Of a stretch of DNA of 64,000 nucleotides, positions 21,661-33,590 are shown piece by piece. This DNA is from Isoetes taiwanensis (taxonomy: Eukaryota > Streptophyta > Lycopodiopsida > Isoetales > Isoetaceae), in the NCBI GenBank assembly GCA_021234155.1, contig JAJEKV010000002.1:28574262-28638261 (forward strand), in the 5' to 3' direction. The notes under the pieces are model-generated. The model searched no databases. It saw only the letters and a program-made list of their open reading frames with translations, and was not told where the DNA came from. The first letter of the stretch is position 1. The number at the start of each line of letters is the position of its first letter. Made by a program: the position numbers and the translations under genes.

Positions 21661-23473
21661 GAAGAAAAAACTTGTACAGGCAAAAGCCCTAATCCAATTG
21701 TTGAACTAGGGTTTCGTGATCTGCCTTTTCATGGCTTGCTTGGTGGACACGAAAAGTGGTGAAGTGAATCGAATGCAATGCAGGTCTCCACATCGTTGAG
21801 AGTAATCCGGCGCTTTGGGCATGAAACTGGATTTGCACATGCAGACGGCAGTCAGTTCCCATGTATGAACTCAATTCGGAATGGCATGGGCTGAGTGTTG
21901 TTTCGGCTATGCTCTTTTGTCACTGAAGATTGATGGCCACATGGTAACGGTTTAAGGAAGAGACCATGTCTACGAAGAAGAAAAATCATTTTAAACAGTG
22001 GTAGCTCTTGGTAGGAAAGTAGATTCAGAAATTGCCAAGGCAGAAGCATGTTGTGGTTACTTGAGTTGATAATAATGTGCAAATTACAGATCCAGACTCT
22101 ATTGCACAAGGGGAAACTAAAAAAGCTGGATCTATGGTGGATCTGAATGAAGGGAAGCAGAATATTACATCTATTCGCTCTGTCAAGATTACAAGCATTG
22201 CTGCTCAAGATAATGCCACGCAAAATCGACCATATCAGGTTTGAATGTTGCTTGTTTTGCATTCAGTAAAATTTTGAGGATTAGACCATTTATGAGAAGG
22301 AAAACAAATGCAAAAGTTGCAGATAATGGTAACATTAAGATCTGATAGTCTTACTTCCTTATATTTATCTTGAATTTTATAGATTGTTGTTGCTTTTTAA
22401 ATAAGCATGTACTATGCTTTCTTAATCTAATATCTCACATGTTCTTATTTATTTGAGTGATATTGTGTGAATTGCCGAAATTGAGACAGGATTACATGGC
22501 CTTAAAATACTGCGATAATAGAACAAAAGTTGTAGGACATTCTAGATCGATTCTTTTAAGGCTTTTTCCTATTCAAAAGCTCCCAAAGATGCATACTAGT
22601 CATAGTTTTCCTCGTGTGTCATAGCACATTAAGGGCATTTTCTAAAGTGCATTAGAGTGCTGATCTTTTTGCATAAATAATTGCAGAAGTTTACCCACTA
22701 CTAATGGGTTTTGTCTAGAGTGAATTGCAGGTTCCCTTTAGACTAAAGGAATGTAAATTAATAGATATACTGGTCTAGATATGATTTGATAAAATTTGCA
22801 GCTGATAGGATATGTGTAAATACATGTATTCCAGCACATGAGAAGTCAGATGGTGAACGTAATAGATCGGCAAGTTGTATGCAGTAGAAATATAACTGTC
22901 TACTTTGCATTTTTGTTAACAAGCAAGGTGAAGGGCGATAAGCCCAAGGAATCTGTAGCTTACCTGCTAGTGCTTAGGGCTTTACCCTGCTTAAGGCTAA
23001 TTGTCCTCTGGTTTACTGCAGGTAACGGGATTCCTTGCTCCCTGGTTGTTTTCACATATTGTTCTATTTCATTTAGTGTGGAAGCTGATTCCATGACAAG
23101 ATTGAACGTCAAGACAAAGATTTCATGACAAGATTGAATGTCAAGACAAACGGATGTAAAAACAGGATGTATTCTAAAACTTCTTGAATGTAATGTGAGC
23201 TGATTTTATTTGGAAATAGTAGAACAATTTGACTTGGTTAACCTTAGGCATTGGATCGTATTGATTTACAGATTTTGTATAAACATTTGGATAATTTATG
23301 ATATGACATGGAATTGATTCTTTCTTGTATCTTTTGGATTAATTATTTGTAACCAGGTTGAGGCTTAGGTTGGCATGCACCGTTTCTAACCTAAGGTCGC
23401 TAATTGTACCTGAAAATGGTCTTTGAAAAAGTCCATTGAATGGTAAAAGTCTGGTTTTAAACGGATTTAAAGG
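21661..23473. other. Mostly non-coding, with isolated exon-like pieces
   Basis: Apart from the exon-like segment at 22090-22238, I see only short frames. A piece at 22836-22888 also has an acceptor-like CCAG and reads HEKSDGERNRSASCMQ. Confidence 0.3.
22090..22238 (+). CDS. Exon-like segment, unknown gene
   Basis: A 149-bp open stretch bounded by ATTACAG and CAG/GTTTGA reads PDSIAQGETKKAGSMVDL and SVKITSIAAQDNATQNRPYQ. Clean borders suggest a real exon, perhaps part of the recombinase gene or of the unrecognised gene at 29.9 kb, now separated by the LINE. No family identified. Confidence 0.3.
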
Positions 23474-24275
23474 TTTTTTTTTTTTTTTAAAGCAAGAGAC
23501 GGTTTTATCATTAATTATAAAATCTCAAGTACATAGCATAAATGTGTTTTGATAGAAAAACACATAGGAAGATTTGATAACCAGCTTAGAGCTTCATATT
23601 ATAAGATTATGAGCTCTATAACATACATAACTTAGACCCGCAGCTGAGAAGTATCTGAAGATAGCCAAAATGATCCCAAATACAGTTGATCGAAGAAGGA
23701 CCGTTGAGACGAAAAAGGAACATTCCTTGAGCTGTAAGCACCTGCGAAACAGATAATCTTTCCCAAAAAATAAAACTATATCAAAATTAGAAAAGAGCAG
23801 GAGCATGCTTGGGAAAGGGCTATGAATAAGGGATTGATGGATCAGAGAAGAAAACAGAGTTGAAATAGGCATTGAAAGGATCAGTAGAGCCAAAGAAATA
23901 GTGATCAGGGCCCCAATTGTTGGTGTAAAATAGCGTAATTTATCCTTGTCCTCCAAGAGTATCAGTAGAGATCCATACAGATCGGCCAGAAGTTTATGAT
24001 TGTAGTACATAGTTCTATATCTTGTCAGCTGCCTTTCTGTCATAATGAAATTATGATTTGACAAGAATACCCACAGCAATGAATCAACGAACCACTGCGG
24101 GGAATATGGATGCCCATAAGTCCTCGCTTTCTTTTACGGTATCTCATGTGGCCTTTTCTCATGAGATAAGATTCCATGGAGGTAGCAATGTCATTCTTCA
24201 TGATATGGTCTTTTTGGAGCTTGGCGTAATGGTGAGTTGTCATCAAATTTCCTTGCCCCATCGCCACGAAGGAAA

Positions 24276-27200
24276 TTAAGATATTCTAGGATCATCGAGA
24301 GAAAAAGCATTAGAATCCACAACATTCAAGTTTGAAGCAAATAAATCTAAATAACCCTTAAATTCGCCAAAATTCTCCCAGTTCCTGTCATGATTAGTCC
24401 TATATTTTCTTTTATGAGCAGTGGCAATAGTTTCAAAATCAAATTGAAAATGCATCTTTATCCAAAAGATAGAGAATTTTTCTTTCCAAACAAAACACGA
24501 TTCCTGGCTTTCCAAATATTCCAAAGAGCAATATATATATAACTGTATTTTGAAAGCTATCATTATTCTAGATAAGAGAAAGAAAATTTCCATCACTCAC
24601 AATCCCAAATTTATCAGCAATCCAATTCCAGAAACTATTTAACTTAGGACAAGAAAAGATATGAGTCATGTCCTCAATCGCATTACATCCCATAGGGGCA
24701 GTTTGGCAGAATGTTGGGATTTCTTTTTGATAAAGAATACAAATTATTCAAGCCGCCATTGGCAAGAAGCCATATGAAGTATGAAATTTTAGGAGGACAA
24801 GAAGAAATCCGGACATTATGGAAGAGAGTCTTTAACTGAGCATGATTAATACCCCATATGATCATGGCTTTATTGTTATGAGGATCGAATGATAGAGCAT
24901 TATAAACATTTTTAACTTTGTAATCATCTTTCCCTCTTAAAGTCCAATCTCCTTTACCAGAATTAGAAGAAGGATTAGAAATGAAAGGTTTGATAAAGGT
25001 ATAGACCTTTTTATCAGAAGAGGTTCCTTTGATAATATTTTTTAAGAGTAGTCCAAGAAATAAGTCTACCTCCGTAAAATAGATCTCGATATAATAAAGC
25101 CCACTTCATGCCATTTCTTACAAATCCTAGGGTGCTTAATGGCCAAAACGAAGAATTTCGATCAGCCGTAATAGGGTTCCGTAAGATAGGCTGATCAAAA
25201 TGAAGTTTGTCCAGAGATGAATTGGAAATTTGGGGAGATAGAGTTCCAGGCCTTTATCAAACTGCTCATTAAAGGAGAGATATTGGAGGCAGGTTTCATC
25301 TGAATGAAGGCAGAGTTGGGTAATAAATGTTGAATAGAAGGATGCCCATAGGGATGACTTTGATTTATCCAGAATCTGATGAATTTATATGCAGGGGATT
25401 GATTCCCATGAATAGCCTTCCAAACAAATTTCCCTGCAAGAGATTGAGCCTGGAGAAAAGAATTTTTACAACCTAGACCACCAAAATTCTTAGGCTTCCA
25501 AATAGAATTCCAGTTGACTAGATGACTACCTTTCCATATAAAATTCCTTATAATTTTTTCCAGCTCAAGATAAACACTTTTAGGAGCAACAAGAGCAGTA
25601 GAGAAGTAAACATGAGAGCTTGCAAGGACAGAGGGCTATGATAGTTCTGCCAGCAAGAGTGAGACAATTCCTGTAATTGTTCAACTTCTTCTTTATTCTT
25701 AGAAGAATAGGCTCCCAAAGGCCTTTTAAGCTTTGATTCAAAGATAGAGGCATGCCTAATAATTTAGTAGCTTGACCTGAAGGAAGAACATTAATACCAA
25801 GCAACTGTTGATGAGGAATATCACCAATAATAAGACTTTTATTGATGTTGAGGTAAATACCGGAGCCAGCTGAGAACTGATTAATGACTTTAAGAAAACA
25901 ATCAATATTGGTCAAATCAGCATCAAGAAAGGAGAAGGTATCATCAGCATATTGAAGCATGGTCAGATACTCATTTGAGTTGGGCAACTTTAGACCTTTT
26001 GTGAGGCCATTGTCTTGAAAGTGACTGATAACCTTTGTAAGCAGATCAGCTGCCACCAGAAATAAATAAGGAGCAAGGGGGCAGCCTTGTCTCACACCAC
26101 AGGAGAGAGGGAAGAAACCAGAAGGCACACCATTTATAAGAACATCTGATTTAGATCTAGAATTCAAGCCAATGATAAGATTGATTAGCTTGATAGGGAA
26201 ATCAAGCTTAGACATAGCAAATTGCAGAAAATCCCACCTAACCGAGTCAAAGGCCCTCTTAAAATCCAATTTAAGAAGAATACAATTTTGATTGGAGATT
26301 TTGTTCCAGTGCAAACCCTCCATAGCTGCCACATAATTGTCTAGAATGTATCTCTTGGGAAGAAAGGCGATGATTATGGTGATATTTTTTGAAGAAAGTC
26401 TGTTAATTCTTAAAGCAATGATTTTAGCACACAGCTTATAGGTAGAATTGGTTAGAGATATGGGTCTCCAGTCTTGGAATTTGGCAGGATGATCAACTTT
26501 TGGAACCAATGAGGCAAAGCCACTGGCAATAGAGGATTGAAGATAATCATTATTCCAGAAATCATGAACCATTAAAGTGAGGTCAATCTTGAGGGTGTCC
26601 CAGAATTTGACATAAAATTCAGCTGGCAATCCATCAGGACCAGGGGATTTACCTTTATTGAAGGAGGATAGAGTAGCCAGAAGTTCTTGCTGTGAAGGAA
26701 GAGCAGTAATAGAATCATCCATCATTTCAGGAGCAGAAGGTAGAATATTGTTCACTATGTTCAAGAATTCATTTGCCTCTGCAATATTATTGGAAGGGAT
26801 TGACTTGTTTTGAAAGATGTCCATATATTTTTCTTTAAAGAAGTTGGATATTTCAGAATGAGAGGAATATTTGCTGCCATTCTCCTCTTGAACTTCAGCA
26901 ATAGATTTTCTCAATATCCTGCTCTTAGCTACTCTAAAAAAGAATTTTGAGCTACCAGAGTCCATATCATTAGTATATTTTATCTTGCATCTGATAGCAG
27001 AGCCCTTAGCTTCCATCTCTTCAATACTCCTAATTTCTCTCTCGAGAATTTCTTCCCCTATATGCAGATTTAGATTGGAAGGATCTTCTTGAAGTAAAGA
27101 TCTGATGTCTTTCATGAACATCATAAGTTGATTTTTTTCCTTGCTGCATTGAAGATGCATAGATTTTGACCAGCTCTTGATCCAAGCTTTTATAGCTTTA

Positions 27201-28090
27201 ATTTTAGAATAAAAATGATTCATGGGATGCTGGTTCCTATTATCATGAGTCAAGTTATCCATATTGATCGAAAGATTCTCATAGAAAGCAATGAATTGGG
27301 AACAGGAATTCTCATTATCAAGAAGGGCAGAGTTGAACTTGTAAGGAGTACTTCCCTGCCTTTGAATTTTGGTGATATGAGAAGTATGAAGAAACTGAGG
27401 TTGATGATCAGAGATAGATGTACCTTCATCACTAGTAACATAGATGTTATCCCAGAAAGCAGTGGATGGGTTGGATACATAGAATCTGTCCAAAGTGCAA
27501 TAGACCCTTGCTTTGTCCTTTTGCTTATTGGACCAGGTATAGGTAGCAGAAGAAGAGGGGATATAAATCATACCATTGTCAGTTATAAGAGAATCCCAAG
27601 TTTCTCTCTCAGTTCTGGTCATATTGATTTTGTTCCATAATTTTAGGTCCCAAGAGGGTGTATTATTGAAGTCTCCAGCAATAATCCAATTATCAATATT
27701 TTGGGAACCCAACCAACAATTAATTTTAGTCCAGATAGGTTCTCTATCCTTAGGGGTAGTTGGAGCATAAATGTTTATAATGCCAAAGATGGAGTTAGAA
27801 ATTGAAAGAATAACAGCCTGCCAAGTCTTAGAGGGACCATTGTGGAAAGAAATATGATTAAGCTCTCTCTTCCAAATTATTGCAAGTCCACCACTTGCAC
27901 CACAAGAATCAATCCAAATGGAAGAGGAATTAGGATAAATCCAATCTCCCAAATTACTGCATTCAAAAGAAGGAAGCTTAATCTCCTGGAGAAGGATGAT
28001 ATCAGCATTGTAAAGCCTAATCTGGGCAATGGCACGCCTTCTTTTAAGAGGACCTTTGATGCCTCTAAGATTCCAGGAAAAGATCTTCAT
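24276..28090 (-). CDS. LINE ORF2: AP endonuclease and reverse transcriptase
   Basis: Opens with MKIFSWNLRGIKGPLKRR. The endonuclease domain spans about residues 1-230 (LLQEIKLP, GLAIIWKREL, NIYAPTTPKDREP, IAGDFNNTPS, SDHQPQ). The RT domain spans about 450-760 with SPGPDGLPAEF, FKRAFDSVRWDF, GVRQGCPLAPYLF and the catalytic YADD at 714-717. The main frame of 836 codons (28090-25580) breaks in the RT thumb. Later pieces continue in other frames to a zf-RVT-like EDMTHIFSCPKLNSFWNW near 24610-24700 and an end at 24276. Product would nick DNA and copy its own RNA in the nucleus. One to a few frame errors separate it from an intact ORF2. Confidence 0.88.
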
Positions 28091-28130
28091 GATATTTGAT
28101 AATTGATAAAAATAGGAAAAAGGAGAAGAT

Positions 28131-29060
28131 TTAGATTCTGGACTTTTTGGTTTTCCTCTTACTTCTAGTGTTTTGAGCAGGAGTTTTATTCATACCAGAT
28201 AAGATCTTCCCTAAATTATTCCCATTCTTTTTAGCTGATTTTTTGGCTTGCTGTTCTTTTTCAGGCTTAGAAATTTGAGTATTATTTTCCATAAGATATT
28301 CTTCTTTTCCCCAATTTTCTTTATCAGAACCATAATCTTCACTATCGCTAAAGTCAGAACAATCACCAGGATAGAAATGAAACATAGAATTATTTTTAAG
28401 AACATTTAAGGGAGCAGAATCTGGCACTTGCCTTATGACTGCATTTCCTTGAAGCTCCTTTGGTTCTTCAACTTTATCCTCTGGAGTCTCAGGAACAAAA
28501 TCAGAAAAGGCCACCTCATTTACTTCTTTGACTTGAGAACCAGCTTGGACATATTCTTCATGGAACATTTAAAATTGAAGGGAAGCCAACTGATCTGCAA
28601 TCTTACTGGATATTCTTGGAGGACTAATGGGGTCTTCCACCATAGGGGAGTCTAAGTCAATGAGAGATGGAAGAGAGGTCTGAATTGAAAGGATGGGATG
28701 AGATGTGCTATCAATTACAGCAATCTTTGGTGGGGAAGGTAGAATATTATGAGAGGAGGAACATGCTTTGCTCTTATCTAATTCAAAATCCAGATTATTA
28801 TTTAGGTCAGATAATACCTGAAAAGGATTTGCATTCTATTGCATGACCAAGTTTCTGATTCGTGGTAGGGCAGAACTGTATAAGGTACGAGATTTTCAAA
28901 TCAATGTTGGGAGAGATTTTGTTAGAGAATATATTGAATATTGTGAAACTACGAGCAAGGATTAGCATGGTGGTATAAATAAGTGTCATCCTGGGGACTT
29001 TAGGGAGCCTGTAAGATGTTATGAGAGTGATGTGATTAACACATGGAGACATTTGCATAA
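28131..29060 (-). pseudogene. LINE ORF1 remnant
   Basis: The last 145 codons (28568-28131) form an acidic region (DCSDFSDSEDYGSDKENW) followed by a basic tail (NTRSKRKTKKSRI) that stops 40 bp before ORF2. Upstream frames contain LGHAIECKSF, reminiscent of the Cys/His knuckle of plant LINE ORF1 (DUF4283) proteins, and IADQLASLQF. The N-terminal RNA-binding part is broken. Confidence 0.55.
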
Positions 29061-29165
29061 GCCATCTTCCTAATTATGAAGTGCAGGATAAAATTGGTGG
29101 CAGGTTTATTTTTCTTCAAGCTATTAGTAATCCTAGGACAATGATTTGGTATAATTTGAATATGT

Positions 29166-29902
29166 AGCAAAATAACGGGGGGTTTCTTTTGTATTTTTAT
29201 ACTTTTTTCCTTAAGGTTTTTATATGATTTGATGACGGTATTCCATGAGACATACTAATCGGTACATCTAGAGTGCACATACGCTGGCGTTGATTTTGGT
29301 GCCAATTTCCAATGGTTCACCTATGAATTTCGAAAGCTGAAGCATGCAGGGCTCGATCTAATCCATTTTACGGTTCTATGTTTTCGTGCAAAATTTCTTT
29401 ACTAAAGCAAGACCCAAGAAGGCTAAGGAACTTTGCATACAGGTCGCTTTTCTTTGATTTGTGTAGCCGAATGCAGAGCCGAAGAAGCAGAGCCAAAGGA
29501 TGGGCTCGGCTTTCTACGGGATGTACTGGGATCTGTTTAAATATCCTCTGGTAACTCTTATATTTCCTGTTGCATGTCTTCCTGTGCCATTACATTCGTC
29601 CTTAAACTTTGGGTATTCTGGAATTTGGGGTATTGAACAAACGGGTTTCAGCCCTTTGAAAATAAGGATTTCAAAAGTATTCCTACGCTGGGTGGATCCA
29701 AATGAAACGGTAAAGAGTTGTTTTATTATCTTCTACTTTGACTTGGTAGCTTTCGTTTGCCTCCCTTGCACAGTACTACGTTGCAAAGATGTACATTGGT
29801 GTTGAAAGCATTGTTTTTCCTTTGATCAGGTGCGTCCGCTGTGTATAAGAGTATAGACTTTGATCCAACATTCCGCTGGCTACCTAATGGAAAGAAATCG
29901 AG
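29166..29902. other. Weak exon-like pieces, no gene named
   Basis: 29466-29547 reads QRMGSAFYGMYWDLFKYP before GGTAAC, and 29850-29895 reads YKSIDFDPTFRWLPNGKK. These may be exons of the gene at 29903, but frames and borders are not conclusive. Confidence 0.25.
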
Positions 29903-30256
29903 ATGGTAGACGAGTTGTTGCAGGAGGCGGACCTGTTCCTGCACGTAGAAGACCACGCTTCTGGACACAAAGATTCTTCAGGTGAGAAACAGCATTGACC
30001 AGAAGCTTTAGGTCTACAATATATGAAGATTTTGAACGCTTCTTCATAAAGGTTTATTTTATGCCCTTCATAACACGACCATGGTTTTGCAGTTGGTGAC
30101 GAAGATGATATGTTGGAAGATGGTCATAAAGCTCAAGAAAAACCAAAGATGAATAATTGTGGGGTTGCATCTATGCAAGGCATGCTTGGGAGCAGCATGC
30201 TGGGTGAGAATAATCTGGCAGATTTTGCACTACGGTTGCTGGACAATGCCGCTTAA
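29903..30256 (+). CDS. Two-exon hypothetical gene, 80 codons
   Basis: ATG at 29903 reads MVDELLQEADLFLHVEDHAS to TTCAG/GTGAGA (29981). A 111-bp intron ends TTTTGCAG (30092), and the frame continues through DEDDMLEDGHKAQEKPK, GMLGSSMLGENNLADF and ALRLLDNAA to TAA at 30254. The intron has canonical ends and keeps frame, which supports a real spliced gene or its remnant. The product is acidic and helical. Upstream coding pieces (29850-29895, one frame off) suggest the true protein is longer. No family recognised. Confidence 0.4.
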
Positions 30257-30449
30257 GATGGCTCTAAAAAATTTTGGATGTAGGGGAAACACAGATGCTC
30301 TGTTTGCTGCTATGCTTGCAGATGAAGTTTGCAGAAGTCCTGGTTGCAGCCAAAGCCACAAAGTGCAACGCTTTACCAAATCCAGAGGCGTTCCAAAAAA
30401 GTGTTTGTTGCACAAAGAGGGCATCTCATTGTCTCTAAAATTTTCTAGG

Positions 30450-31112
30450 ATGGATGATATATCGTTTGGCTATGCAGCTCCAAGACGGCTTGAAGATGCT
30501 GAATGCATGGCTGATTGCCCGCATTTTTCAAAACAGGTGCAGTAAGCGCAACAGCAGGTTCGACATATGCAGAGTTTTTGGCCCACGAGAAAGTAAGAAA
30601 GCCCAAGCATTCAGCAATACAGGTAGGCTCAATTGCCATGTAAAATTTACTACCTTTGCAACTGCTGTTAGGGGGAAGCCCAATCAGTCATTAGACTCCG
30701 CAGAATATTCATGTGCATATAAATCTCTGGCAGGGGCTATCGATTTGCATTCATTTCCTAACAATAGATGTTTTTGCATTGATTCTACATTGAGTGTTGT
30801 TATAAATTGCGCATCACTTGCGCTTGCAGATGCTGGAATTGCCATGCATGACCTTGTCTATATCTGCAAGTTTTATTAGGGATACGATCCTTTTGGATCC
30901 TTTTGGACCCTACTGATGATGAGCAGAGATCTGAAGATGGAAGCTTGTTAGTTGCACACACGACTTCAAGAAATGAAATTACTCATCTTACTATGACTGG
31001 CGAATGGTCTTCCGAAAGGATTTCGGAAGGTTTGGAGTTGTGTGTTGAAGCATGTGTAAGCCTTGGAAAGGCTATGAGGTCGTGCCTCAAGGATGCTGCA
31101 ATGGGTATGCAA
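30450..31112 (+). pseudogene. Exosome subunit MTR3/RRP41L-like, intronless and broken
   Basis: RNase PH-fold exosome core subunit used in 3'-5' RNA decay and processing. Plus frames give FFKTGAVSATAGSTYAEF, then after loss of about nine residues FGPRESKKAQAFSNTGRLNC, FATAVRGKPNQSLDS, AIDLHSFP, VVINCASLALADAGIAMHDL, and in a third frame DPTDDEQRSEDGSLLVAH, EITHLTMTGEWSS and MRSCLKDAA. Order and motifs match plant MTR3/RRP41L to its C-terminus. About 220 codons fit in 660 bp with no introns, which suggests a retrocopy. Frameshifts and two deletions make it non-functional. Confidence 0.85.
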
Positions 31113-31980
31113 TAATCATCGTTTGTTTTGCAAAGTTCTTGCTTTCTTATATTGAATTCAGATCTTGAAAACTTTCTTCTCTTATCCTGATGCATGTGTT
31201 CCGTGAAAAGACTGCTGATATTGGCATGTTGAATGTAAAATGTCTGTTAGTCCAATGCTAGTTTCTATCCATATATAAGGTTCAGCTAGTCATTCATTGC
31301 TGACATGTGCAGCATGGGAATCCATTTCAATTAGATTGTGGAATAAATGTTATTTATCACATGCTCAAACTGGAAGCTTCATGAGCGTTGTCTTACAAAT
31401 GGCTAATGAAACAGTATTTACATAAGAGAGCGATAACTTCAACCCTCGAAAGTGAAGTATCTTTGGACAACCGCTGATATCCAATTACCTCATGTATTAA
31501 TATTGGTATTGGTATAATATTATATGTCTAATTCTATGCAATGTTTTCATTTCCATAATTTGAGCACATCTAGTTTGTTAGATTTGTGAGGCTATGATAT
31601 ACCATCCATCATTAGAGTATTAGGTAATGTCTATATCTACACCCCTACGCCATCCTTAAGGCCCCGAAGGGGCCAAAATTGTTTTTAGTCAACACAAACC
31701 ATTAACACACAACTAACATTATTAACACAAACTATTGCATTTGACACATTTAAATTAAAATCCCCCTTAAACCCCGTTTGGTTTGGGTGCATATTCACAC
31801 GGGGGGTTACTCCGGGCAGCGAGAGCCTCAAAAAATTTACAATACATGTACAAATTTAACACCATTAAGCACATTCTCTCAAACCTTATAGTATTTTGCA
31901 AACCTTAATATACAGTATACAAAAACTTGTACATCCATACCCCACAAACGAGGATCGCTATGTACGGTCCAGATCTTGGA
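31113..31980. other. No gene recognised
   Basis: AT-rich with no supported frame. A small perfect stem GGCCCC-GAA-GGGGCC lies at 31660-31674. Confidence 0.4.
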
Positions 31981-32716
31981 ATAAAGGGCAAATATGCCCA
32001 TCCGTGTGAATCACACTTCTGGTAAAAGTATTTCTAAGTGGCTGCAAGAGATGACAGATGTATGTGAGCTTGATGGTAACTTCACAAATAAAAGTTGCAG
32101 GGCAACAGCAATAACCCAAATGTCTGTCTCTGGTGTTTCAATTGAAGTAGCGATGGCAATAACAGGGCATAAGAATAAAGATTCTTTTAAAATGATCAGA
32201 GCGGAATTGTGGCCAAAGCTTATGCAATGGACGTTCTGCAGTCTGGTGGGAATTACACAGATGCTTTTTGATGCAATGTCAAGAATTTAAATGTTGGATT
32301 GGCAGGCTCGTCAAGTTCAGGGAAGGATGCTGGTTTGGCTTCTAAATCTGATTCTAGAGAGTCTTTAGTTGATATGACTAATTTTGGAAGTCTGAATGTG
32401 CCGATTGAGATTGATGACGCCTATTGTAAGGATTTGGATGTCGTTCTGCAACGTACTCCAGGATTGAAGCATTACTTTCCTGATTATTCTAATGTTGGAC
32501 ATGGTTCTGGTGCTGCCAATGTCATGTTTCAAGGTAATCGAATAGATAAGATCATAATTCAGGTTGGTAACGTGTCTGATGCAGGAGTTCTTGCAAATAA
32601 ATTGTAAGCTGTTTGCTTCATGTTTTTTTCTTTTTTGAAGTCTGAATTTCCATTTCTTATTATGCAGGAATTCTGATGGTGTGGAGCCCAATCATAACGT
32701 TGCTGCAAGTAGTTAA
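31981..32716 (+). pseudogene. Crypton-like tyrosine recombinase, C-terminal half
   Basis: Reads SGKSISKWLQEMTDVCELDG, TNKSCRATAITQMSVSGVSI and AITGHKNKDSFKM, the last catalytic boxes of Crypton/DUF3504 recombinases (HSxR, then GH, then Tyr). The first His is Lys here (NKSCR), and the tyrosine expected after SFKM is missing at a frame break near 32190. After another shift it continues AYAMDVLQSGGNYTDAF, then DMTNFGSLNVPIEIDDAYC to 32603. A canonical intron (GTAAGC..TATGCAG, 32604-32667) keeps frame into NSDGVEPNHNVAASS and TAA at 32714-32716. The fold would cut and rejoin DNA, but this copy lacks catalytic residues. Confidence 0.62.
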
Positions 32717-33540
32717 TTTGTGTAAGTACAACTATTCTATTAGATTTTGAGTTTTCTGCAATTGTTTCGGGTTCTTGTTCTTAATTCTTAGATTTTGATT
32801 TCTATGTTCTTAATTGTTTCAGGTTCTTGATTGCAGGATTTCTATGGTTGAATGCTGCAATGAAGTTGCAACTTGGTGAAATTGCTGTTTACTGTCCCGA
32901 TTCAGTGATACAAACTTGTGTGAAACTTTATTTTGTAATGAAAACTTCAGTGAAAGTGATTTTTTGTATGAAACTCTGTGTATGAAACTTTGTAATAGAA
33001 CTAATCAGAATCTATTGTAGAACTGATCAGAGATTTCACTGTTATAGAACTGATCAGAAATTTCATTGTTTGATGTTCAATGTTTCAATGTTTGAATGAT
33101 TACCTGTTATAGCCTGTAAAATTTGATGTTCCTGGAATTGGTGTCCCCCTTTCCATTCCGAGTTGTAGGGAGGTGCCAGGTTTCAGGGTGCTTGTCCATG
33201 AGATTGGCGACCTGAAAATCTGGATCCAGGTCAAAAACCTGAGCGTTGAGAAATGCTTGGTGATTACTTTTGATTCAGGTCAAAAACCTGAGTCTTTGAG
33301 GTTGAACCTGCATGCCTTGATCTGGGCCTCAAGAAAACCTTGAGGTCGGAGGCCCATGGGAAAGCAACCTCAGCACCTGGATGAGATTAGCAAATGGATG
33401 AGATTCAGACAATTTTGGCGACCCCCTTTCCATCCATGTTCCCACGTGTCACCCACGCCTCTGCCTAGCTAACACTCTTCGGAATGTCATGTGGCTAGAG
33501 GATAGCCCGCTACGGGAATCTGCCCCGCAGAAATCTCGTT
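32717..33540. other. 3' tail and unassigned sequence with a short direct repeat
   Basis: 32717-33110 is AT-rich, with ATGAAACT/AACTGATCAGA repeats that fit a 3' UTR. A motif CAGGTCAAAAACCTGAG occurs at 33227-33243 and 33276-33292 and is itself a small palindrome. No gene seen. Confidence 0.4.
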
Positions 33541-33590
33541 TCCTTTCTTTCTTTCTCTCTCTCTCTCTCTTTTTTTTTTTTTTTTTTTTA
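33541..33590. repeat. CTTT/CT microsatellite and poly-T
   Basis: TTTC repeats, then CT repeats, then about 19 T. Confidence 0.9.

Larger units (their letters stand above)
23474..29165 (-). mobile_element. LINE (non-LTR retrotransposon), near full length
   Basis: Minus-strand element with ORF1 remnant, ORF2 (endonuclease plus reverse transcriptase), a C-terminal zinc-finger region, a 3' UTR of about 800 bp and a T15 tract on the plus strand at 23474-23488 that is its poly-A tail. The upper limit near 29165 is an estimate. I could not find a convincing target-site duplication. It sits between the two halves of the Crypton-like gene. Confidence 0.85.

Noticed and set aside
23594-24079. 161-codon minus-strand frame with hydrophobic stretches
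   Set aside because: It lies between the end of LINE ORF2 and the poly-A tail and has no recognised domain; treated as LINE 3' UTR.
27215-27640. 141-codon plus frame
   Set aside because: Antisense shadow of the LINE endonuclease region.
29166-29260. Target-site duplication of the long LINE
   Set aside because: TTAAGG-T5 near 29205 resembles TTAAAGG-T at 23467, but the match is short and low-complexity.
30159-30449. Zinc-rich frame (SPGCSQSHKVQRF)
   Set aside because: Spacing of Cys and His fits no known finger, and the frame overlaps the end of the two-exon gene and the start of the MTR3 copy.
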